29,674 nt of DNA from positions 1 through 29,674 of the forward strand of contig JBHHZJ010000037.1 in NCBI GenBank assembly GCA_046758005.1, written 5' to 3'. The first letter of the stretch is position 1; each line of letters starts with the position of its first letter. Shown piece after piece: positions 1 to 8,120 of the stretch. The notes beneath the pieces were generated by a model that was not told the origin of the DNA, searched no databases, and saw nothing but the letters and a program-made list of their open reading frames with translations. The stretch is from JBHHZJ01 sp046758005 (GTDB taxonomy: Bacteria > Pseudomonadota > Alphaproteobacteria > Kiloniellales > J153). A program made the position numbers and the translations under genes.

Positions 1-2
1 AG

Positions 3-1676
3 TGGCGCACCACCTGGGGCAAGTTCCAGACCAAGGGCTTCGAGGACTGGAAGAAGTGGCTGCTGGCCCAGGACGAGTTCAAGATCGAGAACGCGGCCAG
101 GATCGCCGAGGTCGATCCCAGGAAGATCCGCACCGCGGCCGAGTGGATGGCCAGGCCGCGCGCCAACGGCAAGAGGCCCAAGACCTCGATCATGATCGAG
201 AAGGGATTCTACTGGTCCAACAACACCGGCAACACCGAGGCGATCGGCGCACTCGGCATCATCTGCGGCGCCGGCGGACGCCCGGGGCAGATGATCTCCC
301 GCGCCGGCGGTCACCAGCGTGGCGGGGTTTCCGGCGGCAAGTATCCCCGCAACAAATCGCCGATGAAGGTGCCGGGCCGCCGCCGCCGGGCATTGGACAC
401 CGACACCTGGCTGATCTCCGGCCACACGCGCCTGGCCCACGCGATCGGCGTCACGTGGGTCCAGTCGATGTGCGCGTCACAGGTTCTGGCGAAGCGCTTC
501 CACGAGCTCACTCTGGCCAACCCGAACCAGGTGCGCTCGTACGACAAGCAGGAGATCATCGACACGTTGAAGGCCCGCGCCGACTCCGGAGGCATGGTGG
601 TCCTCAATCAGGACATCTACCTGGTCGATCCGATCGGCAACCGCTTCGCCGATATCGTCTTCCCCGCCGCGACGTGGGGCGAGGAGACCTTCATGCGGGC
701 CAACGGCGAGCGCCGGCTGCGGCTTTACCACAAGTTCTACGACCCGCCGGGCGACGCCAAGCCCGACTGGTGGATCATCGCCCAGCTCGGCAAGCGCATC
801 GGCTTCGACGGCTTCGACTGGAACGACTCCAACGAGGTCGCGGAGGAGGCGTCGCGTTTCTCGCGGGGCAGCCGCAAGGACTTCCACATGATCAAGGTGG
901 CGGCCCACCGCGAAGGCAAGACGCTGCATCAGAAGCTGGGCGAGTTCGGCACCACCGGCATCCAGGGACCGGTGTTCATGAAGGACGACGGCACCCTTGT
1001 CGGGACCAAGCGGTTGCACGACACCACGCGCAACCTCGACGAGCTCGGCCCGGCGGGCGCCAACGTGTTCAACAAGAAGCTCACCCACTTCAACAGCCAG
1101 ACGGGCAAGTGCAACATTCAGAAGTCGCCCTGGTCGCTGTACTCCGACTATTGGGAATGGATGAAGCCCAAGGGCGACGAACTGTGGTGCACGAGCGGCC
1201 GGATCAACGAGAGGTGGCAATCGGGCTTCGACGACCGGCGCCGGCCGTACATCGTGCAGCGCTGGCCGGAGAACTTCGTCGAGATCCATCCCGAGGACGC
1301 CAGGGCGCGCGGGATCGAAAGCGGCGACCAGGTCATGGTCTTCTCGGATCGCGTGCCGAGCGTCAAGGAAACGATCCTCGGCGTCGAGGGTGACGACTAC
1401 CAGTTCGGCTCGCTGCTCAAGAACGGCTACATCGCGCTCAGCAAGGCGGCCGTCACCGGGGTGGCGATGGTCACGCCGGCGATCAAGGAGGGTGTGATCT
1501 ATATGGACTTCCTCCACACCTCGCAGCCGGCCAACTCGCTGGAAGGGCGCGTCGTCGATTGGATCAGCGGCAACTACAACTACAAGTTGGGCGTTGCGCG
1601 CGTGAAGAAGATCGGCGAGTCGCCGTACAAGCGAACCTTCCGTTCGATGTCGTTCGCACGCCGCGACATCGCCTGA
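3..1676 (+). CDS. Molybdopterin oxidoreductase, AioA/IdrA family, large subunit (5' partial)
   Basis: This is the C-terminal 557 residues of a bis-MGD molybdoenzyme of the DMSO reductase superfamily; the open frame runs in from base 3. Family members are about 820-850 residues, so roughly the first 270, including the Fe-S ligands, are missing. From memory of AioA, shared landmarks are the RxGGHQ motif (Arg at 300-302, His at 312-314, matching AioA Arg419 and His423 in the substrate funnel), NGERRxRL, KFxDPPG, GFDW and a KRTxxFxxRxxA C-terminus. The residue after GGHQ is Arg rather than Glu, and the next is Gly rather than Tyr. Arsenite oxidase and iodate reductase share this fold, and the window does not show the small Rieske subunit or peroxidase partners that would separate them. 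The subunit is normally periplasmic and Tat-exported with its Rieske partner. Family assignment is firm; substrate is open. Confidence 0.9.
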   Translation, partial: WRTTWGKFQTKGFEDWKKWLLAQDEFKIENAARIAEVDPRKIRTAAEWMARPRANGKRPKTSIMIEKGFYWSNNTGNTEAIGALGIICGAGGRPGQMISRAGGHQRGGVSGGKYPRNKSPMKVPGRRRRALDTDTWLISGHTRLAHAIGVTWVQSMCASQVLAKRFHELTLANPNQVRSYDKQEIIDTLKARADSGGMVVLNQDIYLVDPIGNRFADIVFPAATWGEETFMRANGERRLRLYHKFYDPPGDAKPDWWIIAQLGKRIGFDGFDWNDSNEVAEEASRFSRGSRKDFHMIKVAAHREGKTLHQKLGEFGTTGIQGPVFMKDDGTLVGTKRLHDTTRNLDELGPAGANVFNKKLTHFNSQTGKCNIQKSPWSLYSDYWEWMKPKGDELWCTSGRINERWQSGFDDRRRPYIVQRWPENFVEIHPEDARARGIESGDQVMVFSDRVPSVKETILGVEGDDYQFGSLLKNGYIALSKAAVTGVAMVTPAIKEGVIYMDFLHTSQPANSLEGRVVDWISGNYNYKLGVARVKKIGESPYKRTFRSMSFARRDIA

Positions 1677-1683
1677 GGACTCG

Positions 1684-1724
1684 CCGTTGCCCGGCGCTTA
1701 TACCAAGTCTCGGTCGGGCAACGG
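1684..1724 (+). terminator. Hairpin after the AioA-like gene
   Basis: CCGTTGCCCG (1684-1693) is the exact reverse complement of CGGGCAACGG (1715-1724), giving a 10-bp stem with a 21-nt loop, 7 bases after the stop codon. There is no following T-run, so it is not a classical intrinsic terminator. It could protect the 3' end of the upstream message or cause partial termination before the FNR-box promoter. Confidence 0.4.
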
Positions 1725-1736
1725 CATCCCCGGTTA

Positions 1737-1750
1737 TTGATCTGGGTCAA
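1737..1750. promoter_or_regulatory. FNR/FixK-type binding site
   Basis: TTGATCTGGGTCAA fits the FNR/Anr/FixK consensus TTGAT-N4-ATCAA with one mismatch (G for A in the right half). Its centre is 70 bases before the HEAT gene start. A class II promoter would put the start of transcription near 1785, and CATGTT at 1773-1778 lies where the -10 element is expected. This points to low-oxygen activation of the genes from 1814 onward. Site recognition is strong; the promoter placement is inference. Confidence 0.65.
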
Positions 1751-1813
1751 GGTGCTCGGCGGCCGGGCCGGGCATGTTTTTTGTAATCATTCTACGAGCG
1801 CAGGAAACCGTCG

Positions 1814-4078
1814 ATGGCGACACCCGCAGAGGCGATACGCCCCGAAGTCGGCGCCGCATTGTGCAGGGTCTTGCGGCAGGGCAGAGACGTCCACCGCTGC
1901 CGCGCGGCCCGGGCCCTGGGACGCATCGGATATGAGGGCGCCGTCGCGCCGTTGATCGCAAGCCTGCTGGACGAAGACGAAGACGTCCGCGCCGACGCCG
2001 CCGAAGCCCTGGGCCGCCTGGGCGACAGGCGGGGCGGCGAGCCCCTGGCGCAAAGCCTGGCCGAAGATCCGTGCGGCGACGTGAAGGTCAACGCGGTCGA
2101 GGCCCTGGGGCGGCTGGGAGACACGTCGGCCGTTCAACTGCTGCGCCGCCTCGTACGCGGGCGCGACGAATCCGTCGCGTGGGACGAGGAGGAGTTGCTC
2201 GGCGCCGGCTGGGACGACTGGCTGGACGTGCAGGCCAAGGCGATCCAAGCACTCGGCGATATGGGCGCCGCCGAGGCGGTGCCTGACATCGTCGCGGCCC
2301 TGGATGACGAGATGGGCCAGGACCTGAGCGAGGCGGGAATGCATGCCCTCGCCCGGCTCGGCGAAGCCGGAATCCCGGCCCTGGCCAACTACCTCCAGGC
2401 GCAGGACGAGCGTCTGCGCCGCCGCGCCGTCCGGGCGCTGTCGGAGGCCGGCTCCGGCCCGGCGCGCGACGCCCTTGCCGGAGCGTTGAGCGACGAGTCG
2501 CCCAACGTCCGTTTGGGCGCGATCCGCGGATTGGCGGCCCGCGACCCGGCGGATCCCCGGCTGGCGCCGCTTTTCGACGATCCGCATCCGGCGGTACGCG
2601 CCGCGATGGTCGGACTTTGCGCCCGTCATTGGCCCGAGCGGCTGGATGTCCTGCTCGACGATCCCAGCGACGAGGTCCAGGTCGCGGTCCTGGAGCGTCT
2701 CGCAACCGGTGCCGGCCTGCCGCGACCGGAGAACCTGGAATTGCGCTTGCGCGTCAAGCTGCGCGGCCCCTCGGAGGATGTCGCCCGGTCCGCGTGCCGT
2801 GCGATCGCGGCGATCGCCCCCGCCGTCGCCCTGGAGGATCTGTCCGAGCAGGTTCACGACCGGGGCTGCCCCCTCGAGGTCAGACGGGGCGCGGCCAAGG
2901 GATTGGGCGAGCTCGGCACGGATAAAGCCGTGCGGGTCCTGCGCGATGCCGCGGGCGACGACGCGCGGCTGGTAAGGATCGAGGCCGCCGGCGCGCTCGG
3001 CCGGATGGCGTCGTCTCACCCACCCTCGGCTTCGGCGCGGGAGGCCTTGTTGGCCGCGCTTCGCGGGGAGCTTGTCCCGGCGCCGGAGGCCGGGGGCGCT
3101 CTCGGATCGGTTGAAAGGGGCGGCAAATCGATACCTGAGGAGGAGCGCGCGCCAAATGCGCCGATGGTGGACGAGGGAGAGGCCAAAGAGGCCGTGCCTG
3201 CTCACCGTGTCGCCGAGGCCGTTGTCGCAGAGGCGGCCCCGGTCGAGGAAGCCTGGCCGAAATCGACCCTGGAATCCCTGACCGCCGGCAACCGCAGTGT
3301 CGCCCCAACCGTCCTTCCGCAGACGCCGGTCGCGCTCGACGAGACGGATCTGGAGTACATGGCGCTGGCTCGGAAGCGGCCGCGAAAGAAGCGCGTTTCA
3401 TTGGAGCCCACGGTGCCGGTTCACGAGGACGTCCGGCGGTTCGCGGCGCGGGTGCTGGGCGACGTCGCCGACGAGCGCGTGGTGAGCGCCTTGGCCGCCA
3501 CGCTGCACGAGTCGGACCTCGAGCTGCGCCGCGCGGCGGCCGACTCGCTCGCCCGGTTGGCAATACGCATGGGATATGTGCCGGCGGCCGCCGTTCACGC
3601 ATTGACGCGCGCATTGGACGACGACGATCGCGATCTGCGCTTCGCGGCGACGCGGGCGCTGGGCCGCGGTGGCCATCAAGAGACGGCGGCCCTGATCCAA
3701 CGTCTCAAGGATCCGGACAGCCATGTCCGCGCGGAGGCGGCGCGGTCGCTGGCCGCGCTGAATGCCGTCGGACCCGATGTGGACGAGCTGCTGTCGGACC
3801 AAGACCCCGGGGTGCGCTTGGCGGCTGCCGAAGCTGTGGCGACCCGGGGCGGGCCCGAGACGGTGCGCCGGCTGGTTGATTTCGCCTTCGCGCACGAGGG
3901 CATGCATGGCCGCGAGGCTGCCGTTCTGCTGCGCCGGGTGGATCGTGCCGCGGCGAGCAGGCGGTTTGTCCGAACCCTAGAGGATGCAGGCCAAGAGCGA
4001 TATTGGGGCGTCGCCATCGAGGCCCTGGAGGAACTGCACCGATCGGATGCGGCCCCGGCCGATCAACAGGCCGCATGA
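1814..4078 (+). CDS. HEAT/PBS-lyase repeat protein, two-lobed
   Basis: This 754-residue protein is almost entirely short HEAT (PBS-lyase type) helical repeats of about 31 residues with the recurring pattern VRxxAAxALGRLGD. An N-terminal lobe covers about residues 1-420 and a C-terminal lobe about 535-745. They are joined by a linker of about 110 residues rich in Ala, Glu and Pro, with a basic patch RKRPRKKR near its end. There is no signal peptide or membrane span, so it should be cytoplasmic. The ATG at 1814 has AGGAAA at 1802-1807. HEAT proteins are scaffolds, and members near respiratory molybdoenzymes may act in assembly; that role here is inferred from the neighbours only. It is the first gene after the FNR-type box and begins a same-strand run to 9911. 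Confidence 0.88.
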   Translation: MATPAEAIRPEVGAALCRVLRQGRDVHRCRAARALGRIGYEGAVAPLIASLLDEDEDVRADAAEALGRLGDRRGGEPLAQSLAEDPCGDVKVNAVEALGRLGDTSAVQLLRRLVRGRDESVAWDEEELLGAGWDDWLDVQAKAIQALGDMGAAEAVPDIVAALDDEMGQDLSEAGMHALARLGEAGIPALANYLQAQDERLRRRAVRALSEAGSGPARDALAGALSDESPNVRLGAIRGLAARDPADPRLAPLFDDPHPAVRAAMVGLCARHWPERLDVLLDDPSDEVQVAVLERLATGAGLPRPENLELRLRVKLRGPSEDVARSACRAIAAIAPAVALEDLSEQVHDRGCPLEVRRGAAKGLGELGTDKAVRVLRDAAGDDARLVRIEAAGALGRMASSHPPSASAREALLAALRGELVPAPEAGGALGSVERGGKSIPEEERAPNAPMVDEGEAKEAVPAHRVAEAVVAEAAPVEEAWPKSTLESLTAGNRSVAPTVLPQTPVALDETDLEYMALARKRPRKKRVSLEPTVPVHEDVRRFAARVLGDVADERVVSALAATLHESDLELRRAAADSLARLAIRMGYVPAAAVHALTRALDDDDRDLRFAATRALGRGGHQETAALIQRLKDPDSHVRAEAARSLAALNAVGPDVDELLSDQDPGVRLAAAEAVATRGGPETVRRLVDFAFAHEGMHGREAAVLLRRVDRAAASRRFVRTLEDAGQERYWGVAIEALEELHRSDAAPADQQAA

Positions 4079-4133
4079 GGCGCGGTTGGGTGTCTCAAGC
4101 AGTTGGATGTCTGAAGCAAGGGAGTGGCTTGTC

Positions 4134-4874
4134 ATGTTCACGTATAGGGCTTTGACGGGGCTGGCCGTGGCCACGGCCGTCGTCGTTCTGGCCGCGGGGG
4201 CGCAGGCGGCGAAATACAAGGAAATCGCGGTCACGAACGGTGGAACGATTTCCGGGAAGGTGCTCCTCGGCGACGCCAAGCCCGAGGTCCAAACCTTCAC
4301 CATCTCCAAGAACCCCGAGGTCTGCGGCACCGGCGCCCGCGAGGTGGAATGGGTGCGCACCAACGGCGGCGGCCTGCTCGACGCGGTCGTCTACTTGGAG
4401 AAGGTGGCCGCCGGCAAACCGTTCCCGGAACAGGCGAAGAAAATCGCCATAGACCAGAAGGGCTGTCGCTTCACCCCCTTCATCCAGGCGATGGCCAATG
4501 GCGGGGAGATCGAGGTCCTCAACTCCGACGGTGCGCTCCACAACATCCACACTTACGAGCTGATCAAGAAAGCGCGGCGCACGGTGTTCAACGTGAGCCA
4601 GCCCAACCAGGGCGACAGGTTCGTCAAGAAGATCAAACTGCGCAAGGGCGTGGCCATGAAAATCGAATGCGACGCGCACGATTTCATGCACGGCTGGATC
4701 TTCGTCGCCAGGAACCCCTACTACGCGCTGGTCGACGACAATGGGGAGTTCACGATCGGCGACGTCCCGCCCGGCAAGTACGTGGTCAAGTCCTGGCACG
4801 GGCGCCTCGGCGAAAAGAAGACGACCGTCGAGGTCAAGGCCGGTGCCACCGCCGAGGCCAACTTTTCCTATTAG
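4134..4874 (+). CDS. Exported cupredoxin-like protein with C-terminal carboxypeptidase-regulatory-like domain
   Basis: The 246-residue product starts with a Sec signal peptide (hydrophobic about residues 7-21, likely cleaved after AQA) and is probably periplasmic. A beta-rich domain holds the motif LHNIH and later CDAHDFMH, the spacing expected of a type 1 copper site (His; Cys, His, Met), as in plastocyanin-like and methylamine-utilisation-type proteins. The last 60 or so residues (GEFTIGDVPPGKYVVKSWH onward) resemble a carboxypeptidase-regulatory/transthyretin-like fold. I chose the ATG at 4134 because AAGGGAG lies just upstream and the signal peptide starts there; the longer frame adds non-signal residues. 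A periplasmic copper protein next to an AioA-type enzyme suggests an electron carrier, which is inference. Confidence 0.8.
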   Translation: MFTYRALTGLAVATAVVVLAAGAQAAKYKEIAVTNGGTISGKVLLGDAKPEVQTFTISKNPEVCGTGAREVEWVRTNGGGLLDAVVYLEKVAAGKPFPEQAKKIAIDQKGCRFTPFIQAMANGGEIEVLNSDGALHNIHTYELIKKARRTVFNVSQPNQGDRFVKKIKLRKGVAMKIECDAHDFMHGWIFVARNPYYALVDDNGEFTIGDVPPGKYVVKSWHGRLGEKKTTVEVKAGATAEANFSY

Positions 4875-4904
4875 ACCTTAACAGGTGGAAAGGAGACCCC
4901 TGCC

Positions 4905-5033
4905 GTGCGTCCGCGGCGTCAAACCGCCAAGCGCCGGCGCCTTAGCGCCTTCGACGCATTCGTCCTGGCCGGAGCGCTGGTGAACGTCACGGTCGTCGTT
5001 CTCCTGTTCGCACACTGGGCAATGCAGACCTGA
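4905..5033 (+). CDS. Small single-span membrane protein (42 aa)
   Basis: A GTG at 4905 has a strong AGGAGA ribosome site (4891-4896) and opens a 42-codon frame ending at TGA 5031-5033. The N-terminus is strongly basic (RPRRQTAKRRR), followed by one hydrophobic span at about residues 18-38 (FDAFVLAGALVNVTVVVLLF), giving an expected cytoplasmic N-terminus. It lies 30 bases after the cupredoxin gene and 98 before the stress-protein gene, on the same strand. The ribosome site, basic-then-hydrophobic layout and position support a real gene. The family is not recognised; an anchor or small subunit of a membrane complex is possible. Confidence 0.6.
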   Translation: MRPRRQTAKRRRLSAFDAFVLAGALVNVTVVVLLFAHWAMQT

Positions 5034-5131
5034 GCGACGCCGCCTACACCGGCCGCGGCGGGGGCCCGAATCGCACTGGCGGCCGCCGCTACCGGGAACC
5101 GGAAGCCGCTACGGGGAGGGAAGGAGAGGGC

Positions 5132-6826
5132 ATGCGATTCACGACCTCGGCGCAAGCCGACACCGGCGCGCCGCGCGGCGAGCCCGGGCCGCTCGATACC
5201 GCGCCGGTCGCGCTCGAACGAATCCTGGTCGCGCTCGATGCCTCCGACCACGCCAGCCGGGCGCTGGAGGAAGCGGTTCGGCTGGCCGGGTCCGCGCGGG
5301 GGGTCGTGACCGGCATTCACGCCTATGCCGCGAAGCTGCACGACAACCGTTTCCGGCAGATGGAAGGCGGCTTGCCGGAGCGATACCGCCAGGAAACGGA
5401 GATGGAGCGCCAGCGCGAGGTGCACGACGATCTGATCACCCGCGGACTGGGCATCATCAGCGACAGCTATCACGACGCCGGCTCGGCGGTCTGCGAGCAG
5501 GCCGGCGTGCCCTATCGCCGGCTCAGCCCGGAAGGCAAGAACTACCGGCGCATCGCGGAGGCCGCGGCGAGCGGCGACTTCGACCTTCTCGCCCTCGGGG
5601 CGCTGGGGCTGGGCGCCGTCCCGGGCGGAACGGTCGGCACCGTGTGCGAGCGCGTCGCGCGCCGCTGCCCGATCGACCTTCTGGTGATCCGCCGCCCCGA
5701 GCGCGCGATCGGCGACGGCCCCTTGGTCGTGGGCCTGGACGGGTCGCCGCGCTCGTTCGGAGCGCTCAAGACCGCGCTCGATCTGGGCCGCCGGGTGGGC
5801 GCGCCGGTGCACGCGGTGGCCGCCTACGACCCCTATTTTCACTACGTCGCCTTCAACAGGATCGCCGGCGTGCTGAGCGAGGAGGCCGGCCGGCAGTTCC
5901 GCTTCAGGGAACAGGAGAAGCTGCACGAGGAGATCATCGATTCGGGCATCGCGAGGATCTATCTGTCCCATCTCGAACTCGGCCGCTCGATCGCGGAAGC
6001 GGAGGGCGCGGAGCTGACCTGCGAGCTTCTGGACGGGAAACCCTACCGGGCGATCGCGCGCTACGTGGATAGGGTCGGCGCCAGCCTGCTCCTTCTGGGC
6101 AAGACCGGGATACATGCCGACCCGGAGCTGGATATCGGCGGCAACGCCGAAAACCTGTTGCGCATGGCGCCCTGCCACGTGTGGCTCGGTCAGGTGACGT
6201 ACACGCCGCCGCTCGAAGCGGTCGCGCGCGAGACCATCACCTGGACCGAGCAGGCGGAACGGAGGATGGCGCGCGTGCCCGAAAGCGCCCGCGCGATCGT
6301 GCGCATGGCGATCCTGCGCTTCGCCCAGGAAAGCGGCCACACGGTCATCACCTCGGCCCTGATCGAGGAGGCGACCAATCGGTTCTGCCCGGAGCGCGGC
6401 GGCACCGCGGAGGCCGCGCACGGGCCGGCCTGGTCGCAAGAGGCCGCCCGGATTCTGGACCCGGTGGGCGATCCCACGGCGAACGCCAGCATCCGGCTGC
6501 GCGCCGAAAAGCGGGCGCGGCGCGCCGGAGCCAAGGTCGTGCAGGCCGATCATGTCCGACCCTTCCTCGAGGAAAGCGCCGCCCCGGCCCCGGCGTGGAG
6601 CGCCGCCGCGCTGGCCCGCCTGGCGCGCGTGCCGGAAATGGTGCGCGGATCGGTGCGCCGGCGCGTCGAGGCCCATGCCCTGGAGGCCGGTTCTACCGAA
6701 GTGAGCATCGAAATCGTCGAATCCGCGATCGACGAGGCGCTCGGGGTCATGGCGGGCGCGATGCGAACGGGCGGGCACGCGCCCCGTCGCGGTGAACGGG
6801 CCTGGGGCGATGGTCACGACGGTTGA
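5132..6826 (+). CDS. Tandem universal stress protein with three C-terminal PCP_red-like modules
   Basis: The 564-residue product has two UspA-type domains (about residues 27-190 and 195-355). The first begins ERILVALDASDHASRA; the second carries GKTGIHADPELDIGGN, close to the Usp ATP-binding motif GxxG-x9-G. The C-terminal third has three roughly 48-residue units starting at Trp371, Trp434 and Trp489, with the pattern W-x3-A-x7-P-x3-R-x6-R-A/E, a match to the PCP_red domain found at the C-terminus of the BchB/ChlB subunit of dark protochlorophyllide reductase. The middle unit is the most degenerate. The ATG at 5132 follows AAGGAGAGG (5121-5129). The protein lacks export or membrane signals. 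The gene end overlaps the radical SAM gene, which carries the same module, so the two products probably act together. Confidence 0.85.
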   Translation: MRFTTSAQADTGAPRGEPGPLDTAPVALERILVALDASDHASRALEEAVRLAGSARGVVTGIHAYAAKLHDNRFRQMEGGLPERYRQETEMERQREVHDDLITRGLGIISDSYHDAGSAVCEQAGVPYRRLSPEGKNYRRIAEAAASGDFDLLALGALGLGAVPGGTVGTVCERVARRCPIDLLVIRRPERAIGDGPLVVGLDGSPRSFGALKTALDLGRRVGAPVHAVAAYDPYFHYVAFNRIAGVLSEEAGRQFRFREQEKLHEEIIDSGIARIYLSHLELGRSIAEAEGAELTCELLDGKPYRAIARYVDRVGASLLLLGKTGIHADPELDIGGNAENLLRMAPCHVWLGQVTYTPPLEAVARETITWTEQAERRMARVPESARAIVRMAILRFAQESGHTVITSALIEEATNRFCPERGGTAEAAHGPAWSQEAARILDPVGDPTANASIRLRAEKRARRAGAKVVQADHVRPFLEESAAPAPAWSAAALARLARVPEMVRGSVRRRVEAHALEAGSTEVSIEIVESAIDEALGVMAGAMRTGGHAPRRGERAWGDGHDG

Positions 6827-8120
6827 CCCGCCGTTCCTCGTCGCGCTCAACCTGACGCGCCGCTGCAACCTGCGCTGCGCGCACTGCTATCTCGACGCCG
6901 GAACGCGGCGCCACGGCGGCCCCGACGAGCTGAGCACCGACGAGGCGATGGCCCTCCTCGACCGGATCGCGGATCTCGGCGGCGAGACGATGGTCGTGCT
7001 GACCGGCGGCGAACCGCTGCTGCGGCCCGACGTCCTCGATCTGGCGCGCCACGCCGGCGGCCTCGGCCTGATGGTCGTGGTGGGCACGAACGGCACGCTG
7101 CTCGACGAGGCGCGCGTCGCCGCACTGCAGGCTGCGGGGGTGGCGGCCGCGGGCATCAGCCTCGATTCGCTCGACCCGGCCTACCACGACGGCTTTCGCG
7201 GCCGTCCCGGGGCCTGGGTGAAGACCATGGCCGGGATCGACGCCTGCCGCCGCGCCGGCTTCATGTTCCAAATTCATTTCTCGGTCACCGACGACAACGC
7301 CGACGGACTGGACGCCATGATCGATTTCGCGCGCTCCGCCGGCGCCTCGGTCTTGAACGTCTTCTTCCTGGTCTGCACCGGACGCGGCGAGCGGGTGACC
7401 AACATCTCCGCGGCGGTCTACGAGCGCGTCCTGCGCCGCGTCGCCGAGGCGGCGCGCGAGGAAGCGGGGCTCCTGGTGCGCGCCCGCTGCGCGCCGCACT
7501 TCAAGCGCATGGCGCTCGAGATGAACCCGCCGCTGCCGGTGACGCTCGCCGACGGTTACCAAGCCGGCGGGTGCCTGGCGGGCACGCGCTATTGTCGCGT
7601 GACGCCCGAGGGCGCGGTCACCCCCTGCCCCTACATGGATCTGTCCGCCGGGTCCGTCCGCGACCATGACTTCGCCGAGCTGTGGCGCGAGGCGCCGCTT
7701 TTCGCCCGGCTTCGGGCCCCGAGGCTCGAGGGGCGCTGCGGGGCGTGCGAGTACGCCAAAGTGTGCGGAGGCTGCCGGGCCAGGCCGCTGGCCAAATACG
7801 GAAACCTGATGGGCGAGGATTTTCTGTGCGGCTACCAGCCATGCGGCGGGGCGGTCATCGAGCCTTTGCCCGAGACGGGCGGACGTATCGCCTGGTCGGC
7901 GGAAGCCCAGTCGCGGCTGCGGCAAGTGCCGCCCTTCGTTCGCCGGTTCGTGCGCCGGCGGGCGGAGGACTACGCGCGGGCGAACGGCGCCCCCGCGGTC
8001 ACGGCGGAGCATTTGCACACCTTGGCGCGGCGCCGTTTCGGCCCGGCCGGGCCCCCCAGGGCGTCGACCGGCATGGCCGACGCACGCGCGCGCACGCGGC
8101 CGCCGGGTGACCGGACATGA
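6810..8120 (+). CDS. Radical SAM/SPASM protein (NirJ/AhbD-like) with C-terminal PCP_red module
   Basis: The product is 436 residues. Cys19, Cys23 and Cys26 (CNLRCAHC) bind the SAM-cleaving Fe-S cluster, and TGGEPLL follows. The SPASM region has CRVTPEGAVTPC and CGACEYAKVCGGCRARP, ending with EDFLC, as in the heme-forming enzymes NirJ (heme d1), AhbC and AhbD. From Trp362 a PCP_red-like unit (WSAEAQSRLRQVPPFVRRFV) follows, as in the preceding protein. I infer action on a tetrapyrrole, but peptide-modifying SPASM enzymes share these motifs. The ATG at 6810 overlaps the preceding gene by 17 bases; an in-frame GTG at 6792 is possible, and neither has a clear ribosome site, so translational coupling is likely. 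The stop overlaps the next start (ATGA). Confidence 0.88.
   Translation: MVTTVDPPFLVALNLTRRCNLRCAHCYLDAGTRRHGGPDELSTDEAMALLDRIADLGGETMVVLTGGEPLLRPDVLDLARHAGGLGLMVVVGTNGTLLDEARVAALQAAGVAAAGISLDSLDPAYHDGFRGRPGAWVKTMAGIDACRRAGFMFQIHFSVTDDNADGLDAMIDFARSAGASVLNVFFLVCTGRGERVTNISAAVYERVLRRVAEAAREEAGLLVRARCAPHFKRMALEMNPPLPVTLADGYQAGGCLAGTRYCRVTPEGAVTPCPYMDLSAGSVRDHDFAELWREAPLFARLRAPRLEGRCGACEYAKVCGGCRARPLAKYGNLMGEDFLCGYQPCGGAVIEPLPETGGRIAWSAEAQSRLRQVPPFVRRFVRRRAEDYARANGAPAVTAEHLHTLARRRFGPAGPPRASTGMADARARTRPPGDRT

Noticed and set aside
477..1517. Long minus-strand open frame opposite the AioA-like gene (346 codons)
   Set aside because: It is the antisense shadow of a strongly conserved gene in GC-rich DNA; its translation has no recognisable motif.
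1699..1712. Similarity of ATACCAAGTCTCG near 1700 to ATACCAGGTCTCG near 9912
   Set aside because: Both follow stop codons, but the match is short and lies in loops or non-structured sequence; not enough to call a repeat family.
1787..3205. 472-codon minus-strand frame opposite the HEAT gene
   Set aside because: Composition is typical of a reverse-frame shadow (Arg/Gln/Gly-rich) and the plus-strand HEAT repeats are unmistakable.
6810..8120. Reading the radical SAM gene as a RiPP peptide maturase with the 42-residue peptide as substrate
   Set aside because: The peptide has a basic head and a membrane span, with no leader/core layout, and the neighbouring HemY-like gene favours tetrapyrrole work; not fully excluded.
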